From CAMLOF01 sp041913045 (GTDB lineage: Bacteria; Pseudomonadota; Gammaproteobacteria; Burkholderiales; Burkholderiaceae_C): a stretch of 36,551 nucleotides of DNA. The notes under the pieces were generated by a model. The model had not been told where the DNA came from and did no database searches. It worked only from the letters and a program-made list of their open reading frames with translations. The translations under genes and the position numbers were made by a program. The stretch lies in NCBI GenBank assembly GCA_041913045.1, contig JAYSGB010000041.1, forward strand, positions 1-36,551, written 5' to 3'. Below are positions 1 to 7,020 of this stretch, piece by piece (the stretch's first letter is position 1; every line of letters starts with the position of its first letter).

Positions 1-71
1 ACCGGAGCGTTTCGCTAGAAACGTGTAGGGAGTTTCTGCCGCGTGGCCACGGCATAGAGCATCGCAGGGAA
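1..71 (+). ncRNA. ssrS: possible 3' part of 6S RNA (cut by window edge)
   Basis: No convincing reading frame covers the left edge. What is visible on the plus strand is a small perfect hairpin (arms 8-13 and 18-23, loop GCTA), then a GC-rich segment containing TGCCGCG and GGCAT, ending near CATCGCAGGG at 62-70. By eye this resembles the 3' half of proteobacterial 6S RNA, where a small hairpin on the 3' side of the central bubble is followed by a closing stem whose 3' strand contains GGCAT. Neighbourhood is suggestive: 6S RNA lies beside the 5-formyltetrahydrofolate cyclo-ligase gene in gamma-proteobacteria, and that gene starts just to the right here, although on the opposite strand. The 5' half would lie outside the window, so pairing cannot be tested. 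This is an inference and could be wrong. Confidence 0.35.
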
Positions 72-90
72 GCCGGTGCTGCGCACCGGC
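72..90. other. GC-rich hairpin without T-run
   Basis: Perfect inverted repeat with 8-base arms GCCGGTGC (72-79) and GCACCGGC (83-90) around a 3-base loop. No T-run follows on either strand, so it is not a standard intrinsic terminator. It lies between the possible 6S RNA and the convergent end of fthC and may block read-through or mark an RNA 3' end. Confidence 0.5.
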
Positions 91-135
91 CGCCTCGTTG
101 AAGCGCCAGCCCCTGGGCGCACACGCCTTGGCCGC

Positions 136-164
136 GCAAAAACCTCAGAGCAGCAAAAACCTCA
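136..164. repeat. short tandem duplication at fthC 3' end
   Basis: The 12-mer GCAAAAACCTCA occurs at 136-147 and again at 153-164, 17 bases apart. The second copy contains the stop codon of fthC (minus-strand TGA at 162-164). It looks like a small tandem duplication. No function is evident. Confidence 0.6.
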
Positions 165-785
165 AGACAACGGCCAAACCACCCCGTTGTCGTTCAAGAT
201 CGCATCCAGCGGCACGTCGTGCGGCTCCGGCTCCAAGTCGGGCAGGAAGCCATTGGTGTACCCCAGCCCCACCGTGAACGGCTTAGGCTGCAGCGCCGCC
301 AACGTCCGGTCATAAAAGCCGCCGCCATAACCCAGGCGGTATCCCCCCGGTCCGTAGCCCACGCACGGCACAAACAGCAGCGTGGGCTGAATGATCTCCG
401 TGTCCTTGGGTTTTGGAATGCCGTAGGCGTCCTCCTCCATCGGGCAGCCCGGGTACCAGGTATGGAAAGTCAGCGTCTTGTCGATCTTGTTGATCACCGG
501 CAACCCGATACGCCGCCGCCGCGTGGCCCCCATCGCATCGGCCTCCATCCCCGCCTCCTGCCAGCGGAACAAAGCAGGCAGAGGATCGAACTCACCCTTG
601 ATGGGCCAGTAAGCGCCAATAACCACGTCCGGCCTGTCCACCAGCCACACCCGCATCACCCGCTGCAGCGCGTCGTTGCGGGCCAGCCGGTCCTCCAGGT
701 GCAGGCGTTCCTCCACCAGTTGCTTGCGCCAATTGGCCTTGCGCTGCAGAGGATCAGGCTGGGCAGAGGGGTCTTTGTTATCCAT
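162..785 (-). CDS. fthC: 5-formyltetrahydrofolate cyclo-ligase
   Basis: A 207-residue protein that converts 5-formyl-THF plus ATP to 5,10-methenyl-THF, returning a folate storage form to the one-carbon pool in the cytosol. The family signature is clear: YWPIKGEFD (about 59-67) in the substrate region and the glycine-rich phosphate-binding motif GYGGGFYDR (152-160). Length fits the family. The start was set at the ATG whose complement is 783-785; an upstream extension would run antisense through the coding region of the transglycosylase gene and has no family resemblance. The start codon lies only 9 bases from the start of the divergent slt gene, so its promoter must sit inside the 5' part of slt. 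Confidence 0.95.
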   Translation of the reverse strand: MDNKDPSAQPDPLQRKANWRKQLVEERLHLEDRLARNDALQRVMRVWLVDRPDVVIGAYWPIKGEFDPLPALFRWQEAGMEADAMGATRRRRIGLPVINKIDKTLTFHTWYPGCPMEEDAYGIPKPKDTEIIQPTLLFVPCVGYGPGGYRLGYGGGFYDRTLAALQPKPFTVGLGYTNGFLPDLEPEPHDVPLDAILNDNGVVWPLS

Positions 786-794
786 AATTCGCTT

Positions 795-2792
795 ATGACA
801 CTGAAGAAGACATTGCGACACCGATTGTTGACCATTATGGCGGCCGCCGTGCTGCCTTGGGCGGCCATGCTCGCGCCCGCTGCCGCACAACCGCTCACCG
901 ACGCCGAACGCGCCCTGCTGGACATGCGCCAGGCTTTCGCCAAGAACAACTCGGCGCAACTGCGCGCGGCCTTGCCGCAAGTCCTGGGCCACCAATTGGA
1001 ACCGCTGGCAGCATATTGGGAGCTCAAAGCACGGTTGGAAACGGCCTCCCCTGACGAAATTCGCGCCTTCCTGAGCCGCTACGCAGGCACTTACTACGAA
1101 GATCGCCTGCGCAACGACTGGCTTTTGCTACTGGGTAAAGCCGCCAACTGGCCGTTGTTCCTGGAAGAGTTGCCACGCTTTCGCATGAACGATGACCGGG
1201 AAGTCCAGTGCTACGCGTTGCTGGCCCAGCGCGACCGCCAGGGTGCAGACGCCGCGCAACAGGTGCGTTCCTTGTGGCTGGCGCAGAAGAAAGCCGACGA
1301 CGGCTGCTCGGCTGCGGCCCAGTTCTGGCTGCAGACCCGCGCCCTGCCAGCCGAAACCGCCTGGCACCGGGCCCGCTGGGCCATGGAATACAACCAGCCC
1401 GCCGTGGCCACCCAGGCCGTAGGCATGCTAGACCCCGCCTGGGTCAGCCTCGTCAACACCATCCACACCAACCCCGAGCGCTACCTTGACGAAAAGGTCA
1501 CCGCCATCCGCACCCGCACCAAGGAGTTGGTGACGCTGGCGCTCATCCGGCTGGCGGTACGTGACCCGCAAGCCGCTGCCGAAGAGGCAGACAAGCTGCG
1601 CTGGCGTACCCAGCTGACCACCGAAGAACAAAGCTGGGTCTGGGGTGTCATCGGCAAGAGGCTGGCACTGCGTCTATCAGACGAGGCACCGGCAGCATTC
1701 GCGAAAGCGCAGAACCGCCACCTGAATGACGACCACCTCGGCTGGCGTGCTCGCGCAGCGCTGCGCGCCGGGGCGTGGGAGCAGGTTGAAGCGGCCATTG
1801 CCGCAATGAGCGCCGCCCAACAAGCAGAACCCGTCTGGACCTACTGGCTGGGCCGCGCGCTGCAGGCCCGCAACACCCCGGATTCACGCAAACAGGCAAC
1901 GGCGCTGTACCAGCGCATAGCGGGCGCTGCGGGGTTCTACGAGCAACTGGCCCTGGAAGCCCTGGGGCAGACGATCACCCTGCCCTTGGCCCCCATGCCC
2001 TTGACCGCTGCCGAAACACAGGCCGCCCGCGACAACCCTGGTCTACAGCGCGCCCTCAAGGCCATCCAGATTGGCCTGCGCAGCGAAGGCGTGCGTGAAT
2101 GGAACTACAGCGTCGCCCTGCACACCCCCGGCGGCATGGGCGAGCGCGAACTGCTCGCGGCCGCAGACCTGGCCTGCAAACACGAAATCTGGGACCGCTG
2201 CATCAACACGAGCGTCCGCACCCAGAACGAGGTGGACCACGCCCAGCGCTTCCCCATGCCTTTCAAGGACGCGGTGATCAAGCGTGCCCGCGAAATCAAC
2301 CTGGATCCGGCTTACGTGTACGGCCTCATCCGGCAGGAAAGCCGCTTCATCATGGACGCGCGCTCCCATGTAGGCGCATCTGGCCTGATGCAGGTGATGC
2401 CCGCCACCGCCAGCTGGACAGCCAAGCGCATCGGCCTGACCGGCTTCAAGCCTCACCAGATCACCGAACGCGACACCAACATCGTCATCGGCACGGCCTA
2501 CCTCAAGCTGGCACTGGACGATTTTGAAGGGTCCATGGCCATGGCTGCGGCAGCCTACAACGCAGGCCCTGGCCGCCCACGGACGTGGCGCAATGGCCCC
2601 GTGCTAGAGGCCCCCATCTGGATAGAGAACATTCCCTTTGACGAAACGCGCGATTACGTCAAACGCGTGCTATCCAACACCACCAACTACGCCGCGCTCA
2701 TCACCGGCGAACCGCAGCGCTTGAGCAGCCGCCTAGCACCTATCGGCCCGCGCGCCGCATCCGCACAGGCTCCCAACAACGACCTGCCCTGA
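795..2792 (+). CDS. slt: soluble lytic murein transglycosylase, Slt70 type
   Basis: A 665-residue periplasmic enzyme that cleaves the MurNAc-GlcNAc bond of peptidoglycan with formation of 1,6-anhydroMurNAc. The first 30 or so residues form a Sec signal peptide (Lys/Arg-rich start, Ala/Leu-rich core, cut near APAAAQ). A long alpha-helical superhelix region follows. The C-terminal 170 residues are the SLT domain: IRQESRF with catalytic Glu515, then GASGLMQVMPATA and AAYNAGPGR. The ATG at 795 was preferred over the in-frame ATG at 837 because it gives the basic n-region of the signal peptide. The product anhydroMurNAc is the substrate of AnmK, encoded further right in this window. Transcription of the next gene may continue from here (30-base gap). 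Confidence 0.95.
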   Translation: MTLKKTLRHRLLTIMAAAVLPWAAMLAPAAAQPLTDAERALLDMRQAFAKNNSAQLRAALPQVLGHQLEPLAAYWELKARLETASPDEIRAFLSRYAGTYYEDRLRNDWLLLLGKAANWPLFLEELPRFRMNDDREVQCYALLAQRDRQGADAAQQVRSLWLAQKKADDGCSAAAQFWLQTRALPAETAWHRARWAMEYNQPAVATQAVGMLDPAWVSLVNTIHTNPERYLDEKVTAIRTRTKELVTLALIRLAVRDPQAAAEEADKLRWRTQLTTEEQSWVWGVIGKRLALRLSDEAPAAFAKAQNRHLNDDHLGWRARAALRAGAWEQVEAAIAAMSAAQQAEPVWTYWLGRALQARNTPDSRKQATALYQRIAGAAGFYEQLALEALGQTITLPLAPMPLTAAETQAARDNPGLQRALKAIQIGLRSEGVREWNYSVALHTPGGMGERELLAAADLACKHEIWDRCINTSVRTQNEVDHAQRFPMPFKDAVIKRAREINLDPAYVYGLIRQESRFIMDARSHVGASGLMQVMPATASWTAKRIGLTGFKPHQITERDTNIVIGTAYLKLALDDFEGSMAMAAAAYNAGPGRPRTWRNGPVLEAPIWIENIPFDETRDYVKRVLSNTTNYAALITGEPQRLSSRLAPIGPRAASAQAPNNDLP

Positions 2793-2822
2793 CCCCTTTC
2801 CTTCACCAACCTCACCGTACCC

Positions 2823-3770
2823 ATGAAAAAGGTTCTTCTTCTGGGTGGCACCGGCTTTGTCGGCCGCCACGTCTGCGAGCAACTCACCCGCCAAGGCGTT
2901 CGCGTCACCGTCGCCACGCGCCGCTTCAGCAACGCCCAGGCCGTCCAGACCCTGCCGATGGTGGACGTCATTGAGTGCAACCCGCACGACGAGGCCGCCC
3001 TGCGCGCGCTCCTTCCGGGGCACGACGCGGTGGTCAACCTCATCGCTGTGTTGCATGGCAGCGCCCGGCGTTTCGAAGAGGTCCATGTTGCACTACCGCA
3101 GACGATTGCGCGTGCCATGCAAGCCAGCGGCGTGCGTCGCCTCGTGCATGTGAGCGCCCTGGGTGCCAACCTGGAAGGACCTTCGCTTTACCAAGCCAGC
3201 AAGGCTCGCGGTGAAGCTGCGCTGCGCGAGGCGGGCCTGGATCTCACCGTGCTCCGGCCCAGCGTCATCTTCGGCGCAGAAGACAAGTTTCTCAACCTCT
3301 TCGCGCGGCTTCAGCAGCTTCTGCCCATCGTGCCGCTGGCGGGTGCCGACACCCGCTTCCAGCCGGTGTGGGTGGGAGACGTGGCACAGGCCGTTGTGCT
3401 TTGCCTGCAGCAACCGCAGACTATCGGCCAAACCTACGAATGCGTGGGCCCCGAAGTGCTGACCCTTGCCGATATCGTGCGCATGGCGGGTCGTCTCAGC
3501 GGCAACCCGCGCCCCGTTATCGGCCTGCCCCGTGCAATGGCCTACTTCCAGGCGCTGTTCATGGAATGCCTGCCTGGCGAGCCGTTGATGAGCACCGACA
3601 ACCTGCGCTCCATGGAGGTGGACAACGTGGCTTCTGGCTCAACGCCCACGGTCACCGAGCTTGGCATCCAGCCCACCGCACTTGAAACCACGGCCGCCCG
3701 TTACCTGGACTTGGCTGGTCAGGCCGACCCGTTGCTGCACGTGCGCGAGCGCGCAGGCCGCGCGTCCTGA
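2823..3770 (+). CDS. NDUFA9-like NAD(P)-binding protein (atypical SDR)
   Basis: A 315-residue protein of the atypical short-chain dehydrogenase family, called complex I NDUFA9-subunit-like in bacteria. The N-terminus carries the Rossmann motif GGTGFVG (about 8-14), followed by a DAVVNLIAVLHG stretch and a YQASKARGE motif resembling the YxxxK pair of SDRs. The role in bacteria is not firmly known; relatives bind NAD(P)H and several act on quinone- or isoprenoid-related substrates. It starts 30 bases after slt in the same direction and is probably co-transcribed. No strong Shine-Dalgarno is visible. A terminator serving the opposing gene lies directly behind it. Confidence 0.85.
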   Translation: MKKVLLLGGTGFVGRHVCEQLTRQGVRVTVATRRFSNAQAVQTLPMVDVIECNPHDEAALRALLPGHDAVVNLIAVLHGSARRFEEVHVALPQTIARAMQASGVRRLVHVSALGANLEGPSLYQASKARGEAALREAGLDLTVLRPSVIFGAEDKFLNLFARLQQLLPIVPLAGADTRFQPVWVGDVAQAVVLCLQQPQTIGQTYECVGPEVLTLADIVRMAGRLSGNPRPVIGLPRAMAYFQALFMECLPGEPLMSTDNLRSMEVDNVASGSTPTVTELGIQPTALETTAARYLDLAGQADPLLHVRERAGRAS

Positions 3771-3773
3771 TGG

Positions 3774-3808
3774 AAAAAACCCCGGTGCACGCTGGGTACA
3801 CCGGGGTT
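3774..3808 (-). terminator. intrinsic terminator of the DUF302-fadL unit
   Basis: Inverted repeat AACCCCGGTG (3778-3787) and CACCGGGGTT (3799-3808) with an 11-base loop. Read on the minus strand the stem ends in a T-run (plus-strand A-run 3774-3779), as expected for a Rho-independent terminator. It sits 22 bases after the FadL stop codon. It may also stop transcripts from the left, though the plus-strand T-run is poor. Confidence 0.85.
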
Positions 3809-3830
3809 GACGCACGGAAACCAGTGGGCG

Positions 3831-5096
3831 TCAGAACTTTCTGCTGTACTGCAACCCGAAGCCGTTCTGGCTCATTCCGATGCGTGCCCCTGTGGGGTTC
3901 GGTGGCGTCATAGGGGAAGAAAAATCAACGCTGGGGCCGACAACATTCTCGCGTCTGCCATGCCACGCTGCAAAGGTCCATTCTGCGTTTTTGTCCGGTG
4001 AATAGGTACCACCAAAGGTGATGTGCGTGCGCACCACACCCGGTGCCAGGATGTTGAACATTGCGTCAGCCGATGTCACCGGGTTGTCGCCGTGGTTGTA
4101 ACCCGCCCGCAGGGTCCACTTTTCGTTCAGGCGCCACTGCACGCCCACCTTCACGATGTTGATGTTCTGCCATCCGAAGCCGGATCCGGCAGAAGCACCC
4201 AGCGGCTGCATGGCCATCAATGGTGGCAGGCTCGCGTTGCCGATGGATGGCACATTGCCGTAGTTGATGCGCTGCCAGTCCATGGCCAACTGCACATCCG
4301 GTGTCAACTGCAAGGCGACGCCCAGGTTGTAGTTCTCCGGGATGTCGAAGTCACCGCCACCAGCAAACAAGCCCGAATACTTGTCAAAGCGGCTCATGCC
4401 GATCTTCGGTGAATACGACGCACCCAAGGTCACCACATCATTCAGCCGCCCCATGTAACCCAGGCGCACACCAATGCCGGTGCTCGTGTCCTTGCCCCGG
4501 TTGGTCAGGTTGCCGGGCGCTGACGACATCGTCGAAAACCCCTGCAGCCCATATGCCTCGAAGCGCTGCAACACCAACAGTGGCGACACACCAATCGAGT
4601 GCCCCGGCGTGAACTGGTAAGCCACGGTGGGCGCCACGATCAGCTGCATCAGGTCCACACCCAGCTTGCCCGTTCCACCCAGCATGTTCATGTTGTTTGG
4701 AAAGGGCGCATAGGAGGTGTTCATCCCGCCATTGCCATACACCGTCAACCCCACCGCCAACTGCTCAGACAACTTCACGTTGTAACCAAACTCCGGGATA
4801 AGGAAGGTATCGCGGCCGCTTTCCACCAACGGGGTTGCCCCCACCAGTTGAGCGTCCCGCTTCGGAGTGAATATCTCCGCACCCACATCCCAGCGGTTTC
4901 CCGCGAACATGGCGGCCGCCGGGTTGTTCACCCCGGCAAAACCGTCCTGCGCCAGGGCGGCTGCCGTGCCACCCATGCCCTTGGCCTTCAGGCCAAAGCC
5001 GTGCGGGAAATAGCCGTTGGTTGCATGGGCGGCCTGGGCTGCACCCAGCACGGTCAGAGCCATGCCCAACCGCTTCCAGGTTGTCTTTTGCTTCAT
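3831..5096 (-). CDS. FadL/OMPP1/TodX-family outer membrane transporter
   Basis: A 421-residue outer membrane beta-barrel of the FadL family, which takes up long-chain fatty acids or aromatic and other hydrophobic compounds. A signal peptide ends at AQAAHA, and the mature protein begins TNGYFPHGFGLKAKGMGG, the typical FadL N-terminus that forms the plug; the NNPAAA motif follows about 40 residues later. The protein ends in RKF, with the terminal aromatic residue usual for outer membrane barrels. The start at 5096 was chosen over one 13 codons upstream because GAGGAG lies 8 bases before it and because it yields a normal signal peptide. It follows the DUF302 gene by 76 bases on the same strand and is probably in one operon with it. 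The substrate cannot be told from sequence. Confidence 0.92.
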   Translation of the reverse strand: MKQKTTWKRLGMALTVLGAAQAAHATNGYFPHGFGLKAKGMGGTAAALAQDGFAGVNNPAAAMFAGNRWDVGAEIFTPKRDAQLVGATPLVESGRDTFLIPEFGYNVKLSEQLAVGLTVYGNGGMNTSYAPFPNNMNMLGGTGKLGVDLMQLIVAPTVAYQFTPGHSIGVSPLLVLQRFEAYGLQGFSTMSSAPGNLTNRGKDTSTGIGVRLGYMGRLNDVVTLGASYSPKIGMSRFDKYSGLFAGGGDFDIPENYNLGVALQLTPDVQLAMDWQRINYGNVPSIGNASLPPLMAMQPLGASAGSGFGWQNINIVKVGVQWRLNEKWTLRAGYNHGDNPVTSADAMFNILAPGVVRTHITFGGTYSPDKNAEWTFAAWHGRRENVVGPSVDFSSPMTPPNPTGARIGMSQNGFGLQYSRKF

Positions 5097-5172
5097 CCTT
5101 TTGTCTCCTCGTCTCTCTTGTTCATGTGTGGACATTCGGGCGTCCCTCTCCAGGCACCCTCGGCGTCAAGGC

Positions 5173-5748
5173 TCAGAACTCGCCCTTGGCAGCCCGGTCA
5201 ATGATCTGGTACATGGCCTCGCGCACGCTCCAGGCCTCCTCCTTCAAGGGGGATGGCAGCTTGCGCCCCATCTTGACCATCATGTCCATGTTCAATGTGT
5301 AGAGCCACAACCCATCCGGCTGCTCAACCATGGAAACCCGGCAAGGCATGTAAGCCGACATGGCCGGGCTGAAGTCCGCCATGTGGCGGGCAATCGTCGG
5401 GCTGCAGAACTGGTAGATCGTCAACACCGGCTCCTTCTTGCCAGATCGCGCCTCCAACTCCTTGGACAGCGGCAGCGTTCCCACGTCGCGGATGTTGTGC
5501 TCCACCGCCACCATGCGGATGATTTCCTCCACCTGAGCCACCGTCATCCCGTCCTTGACCTTGCGCGACCATGTGGTCGCTACGGCGATGTCACCCTCAC
5601 CCTCGATCCAGCGGTCCCACATGCGTCCCGCCTCGCCCGCAGCTCCGTCTTCCAGCTTGCCAATGGTGGACAACGTGCCGCAACCACTGGTTGCCAGGGC
5701 AGCGACCGAAAGAACCATCACGACAGCACTTCTTTTCCATATGCGCAT
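5173..5748 (-). CDS. DUF302-domain lipoprotein
   Basis: A 191-residue predicted lipoprotein. The N-terminus MRIWKRSAVV is followed by a hydrophobic core and the lipobox ATSGC, so the mature protein probably begins at that Cys, anchored in a membrane facing the periplasm. The C-terminal half resembles DUF302 (VLTIYQFCSPTIARHMA, then a MPCRVSMVE strand and a GLWLYTLN strand), a small domain of unknown function. Two Cys residues, in QFCSP and MPCRV, are conspicuous. The start was set at 5748, preceded by AGAGGT; an upstream extension would run into the operator region. First gene of a probable operon with fadL, and divergent from a CsoR-family repressor that is the obvious candidate regulator. 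Confidence 0.8.
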   Translation of the reverse strand: MRIWKRSAVVMVLSVAALATSGCGTLSTIGKLEDGAAGEAGRMWDRWIEGEGDIAVATTWSRKVKDGMTVAQVEEIIRMVAVEHNIRDVGTLPLSKELEARSGKKEPVLTIYQFCSPTIARHMADFSPAMSAYMPCRVSMVEQPDGLWLYTLNMDMMVKMGRKLPSPLKEEAWSVREAMYQIIDRAAKGEF

Positions 5749-5850
5749 TGCTTGCACCTCTTTCGCAGTTGGGGGTACGTCGGCTTGACAAATCTCAAGC
5801 CCAACGTGCCTGCACGATATCGGAGAGGTCAAAAATCAAGCATTGGCATT

Positions 5851-5864
5851 TACCCTAGGGGGTA
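5851..5864. promoter_or_regulatory. CsoR/CstR-type operator
   Basis: TACCCTAGGGGGTA is a near-palindrome with TACCC and GGGTA arms around a C/G-rich centre, matching the general form of operators bound by the CsoR/RcnR/FrmR/CstR family. It sits in the 226-base gap between the divergent DUF302 and repressor genes, about 100 bases from each start codon. TATAAA at 5870-5875 may be part of a promoter for the repressor gene. Binding by the adjacent repressor is inferred. Confidence 0.75.
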
Positions 5865-5974
5865 GGGTTTATAAAGAAACAAACAGGGATTGACTGAAGG
5901 GTCAAGTGCCCGATCTCCTGGAATTTTTGGCACACTTGCCCGTATTTCCTTTTCCGAATCTCGAGAGACACACC

Positions 5975-6289
5975 ATGGCCACTACCCCAAAAGCCACCTC
6001 GCGCAGCGCCAAGACTGCCCCTACCGCGGCAGCGTCCTATCGCTCCGAGCACCAGCGCGATATCGTCAATCGCCTGCGGCGCATTGAAGGCCAGGTTCGC
6101 GCCCTGGTCGAGATGGTTGAGGGCGGCCGCCCCTGCGAGGACGTTGCTCAGCAGATGTCCGCAGCCCGCAAGGCCATGGACAAGGCCTTCTACCGGATGA
6201 TGGCCTGCACTGTGATGGAAGCCGTTACCGGCACCGAGGCCGAGGCCGACGTCGAACGCTCCACCCGCATCCTCGAAAAGTACGCGTAA
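5975..6289 (+). CDS. CsoR/FrmR-family repressor with atypical ligand residues
   Basis: A 104-residue all-helical DNA-binding repressor. After a 20-residue basic, Ala/Thr-rich tail comes the family core RLRRIEGQVRALVEMVEGGRPCEDV. Cys54 is the conserved first ligand or reactive Cys. An ungapped alignment by eye with CstR and CsoR puts Thr79 at the His position and Ala83 at the second Cys position; the only other Cys is Cys78, one residue before the His site. It therefore lacks the Cys-His-Cys copper site and also the standard CstR Cys pair, so the inducer is unknown. The start at 5975 gives the family core directly. Divergent from DUF302-fadL across a family-type operator; the gst gene follows after 14 bases. 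Confidence 0.85.
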   Translation: MATTPKATSRSAKTAPTAAASYRSEHQRDIVNRLRRIEGQVRALVEMVEGGRPCEDVAQQMSAARKAMDKAFYRMMACTVMEAVTGTEAEADVERSTRILEKYA

Positions 6290-6303
6290 ACAGGAAAACC
6301 TTC

Positions 6304-7002
6304 ATGCTGCGCCTCTACATCGGCAACAAGAACTACTCTTCCTGGTCCATGCGCCCCTGGGTGCTGATGCGGCAGGCTGGCATTGACTTTCAGGAAGTCA
6401 TGGTCCGCTTTGATTCGTTCAACGCGGATTCCAAATTCAAGCAGGCCCTGGGCGGCGTCAGCCCCACGGGCAAAGTGCCGGTGCTGGTAGACGAAGCTGC
6501 CGAGGGCGGGCCTGTCGCCGTCTGGGACACCCTGGCCATTGCCGAATACCTGGCCGAACGGTTCCCGCAAAAGGCACTGTGGCCAACGCAAGCCGCCGCT
6601 CGGGCCACAGCCCGCAGCGTCTGCGCCGAAATGCACAGCGGCTTCGGCGCGCTGCGCAGCGCCTGCCCCATGAACATCGAGGCACATCTGCCCGACACCG
6701 GCGCGTTCATCTGGCGCGACAACGCCGCCGTTCGCGCCGACGTTGCCCGCCTCACCCGCATGTGGGAGGGCTTGCTCGCACAACATGGCGGCCCCATGCT
6801 GTTCGGCGAATTCAGCATTGCCGACGCCTACTATGCCCCGGTGTGCATGCGTCTGCACAGTTACGCGCTGCCAGTCTCGCCTACCGTGGCAGCGTACGTC
6901 GAAAGAGTGCGTGCCCTGCCGGGGGTGCACGCCTGGATTCAAGACGCCCTGGCCGAACAGGACTTCCTGGACTTCGAGGAACCCTACCGGCTGCGCCGCT
7001 GA
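6304..7002 (+). CDS. glutathione S-transferase family protein
   Basis: A 232-residue cytosolic protein with GST architecture. The N-terminal thioredoxin-like domain (about 1-85) contains NYSSWSMRPW, where a Ser is the likely glutathione-activating residue, and GKVPVLVD with the conserved cis-Pro. An all-helical domain follows, with FSIADAYYAPV, the N-capping box found in most GSTs. The substrate is unknown. It starts 14 bases after the repressor gene and ends 18 bases before cca, so co-transcription in both directions is possible. A role with the repressor is conceivable but unsupported, since this GST is also commonly found beside cca. Confidence 0.88.
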   Translation: MLRLYIGNKNYSSWSMRPWVLMRQAGIDFQEVMVRFDSFNADSKFKQALGGVSPTGKVPVLVDEAAEGGPVAVWDTLAIAEYLAERFPQKALWPTQAAARATARSVCAEMHSGFGALRSACPMNIEAHLPDTGAFIWRDNAAVRADVARLTRMWEGLLAQHGGPMLFGEFSIADAYYAPVCMRLHSYALPVSPTVAAYVERVRALPGVHAWIQDALAEQDFLDFEEPYRLRR

Positions 7003-7020
7003 ACCCGCCTGCCACAACAC

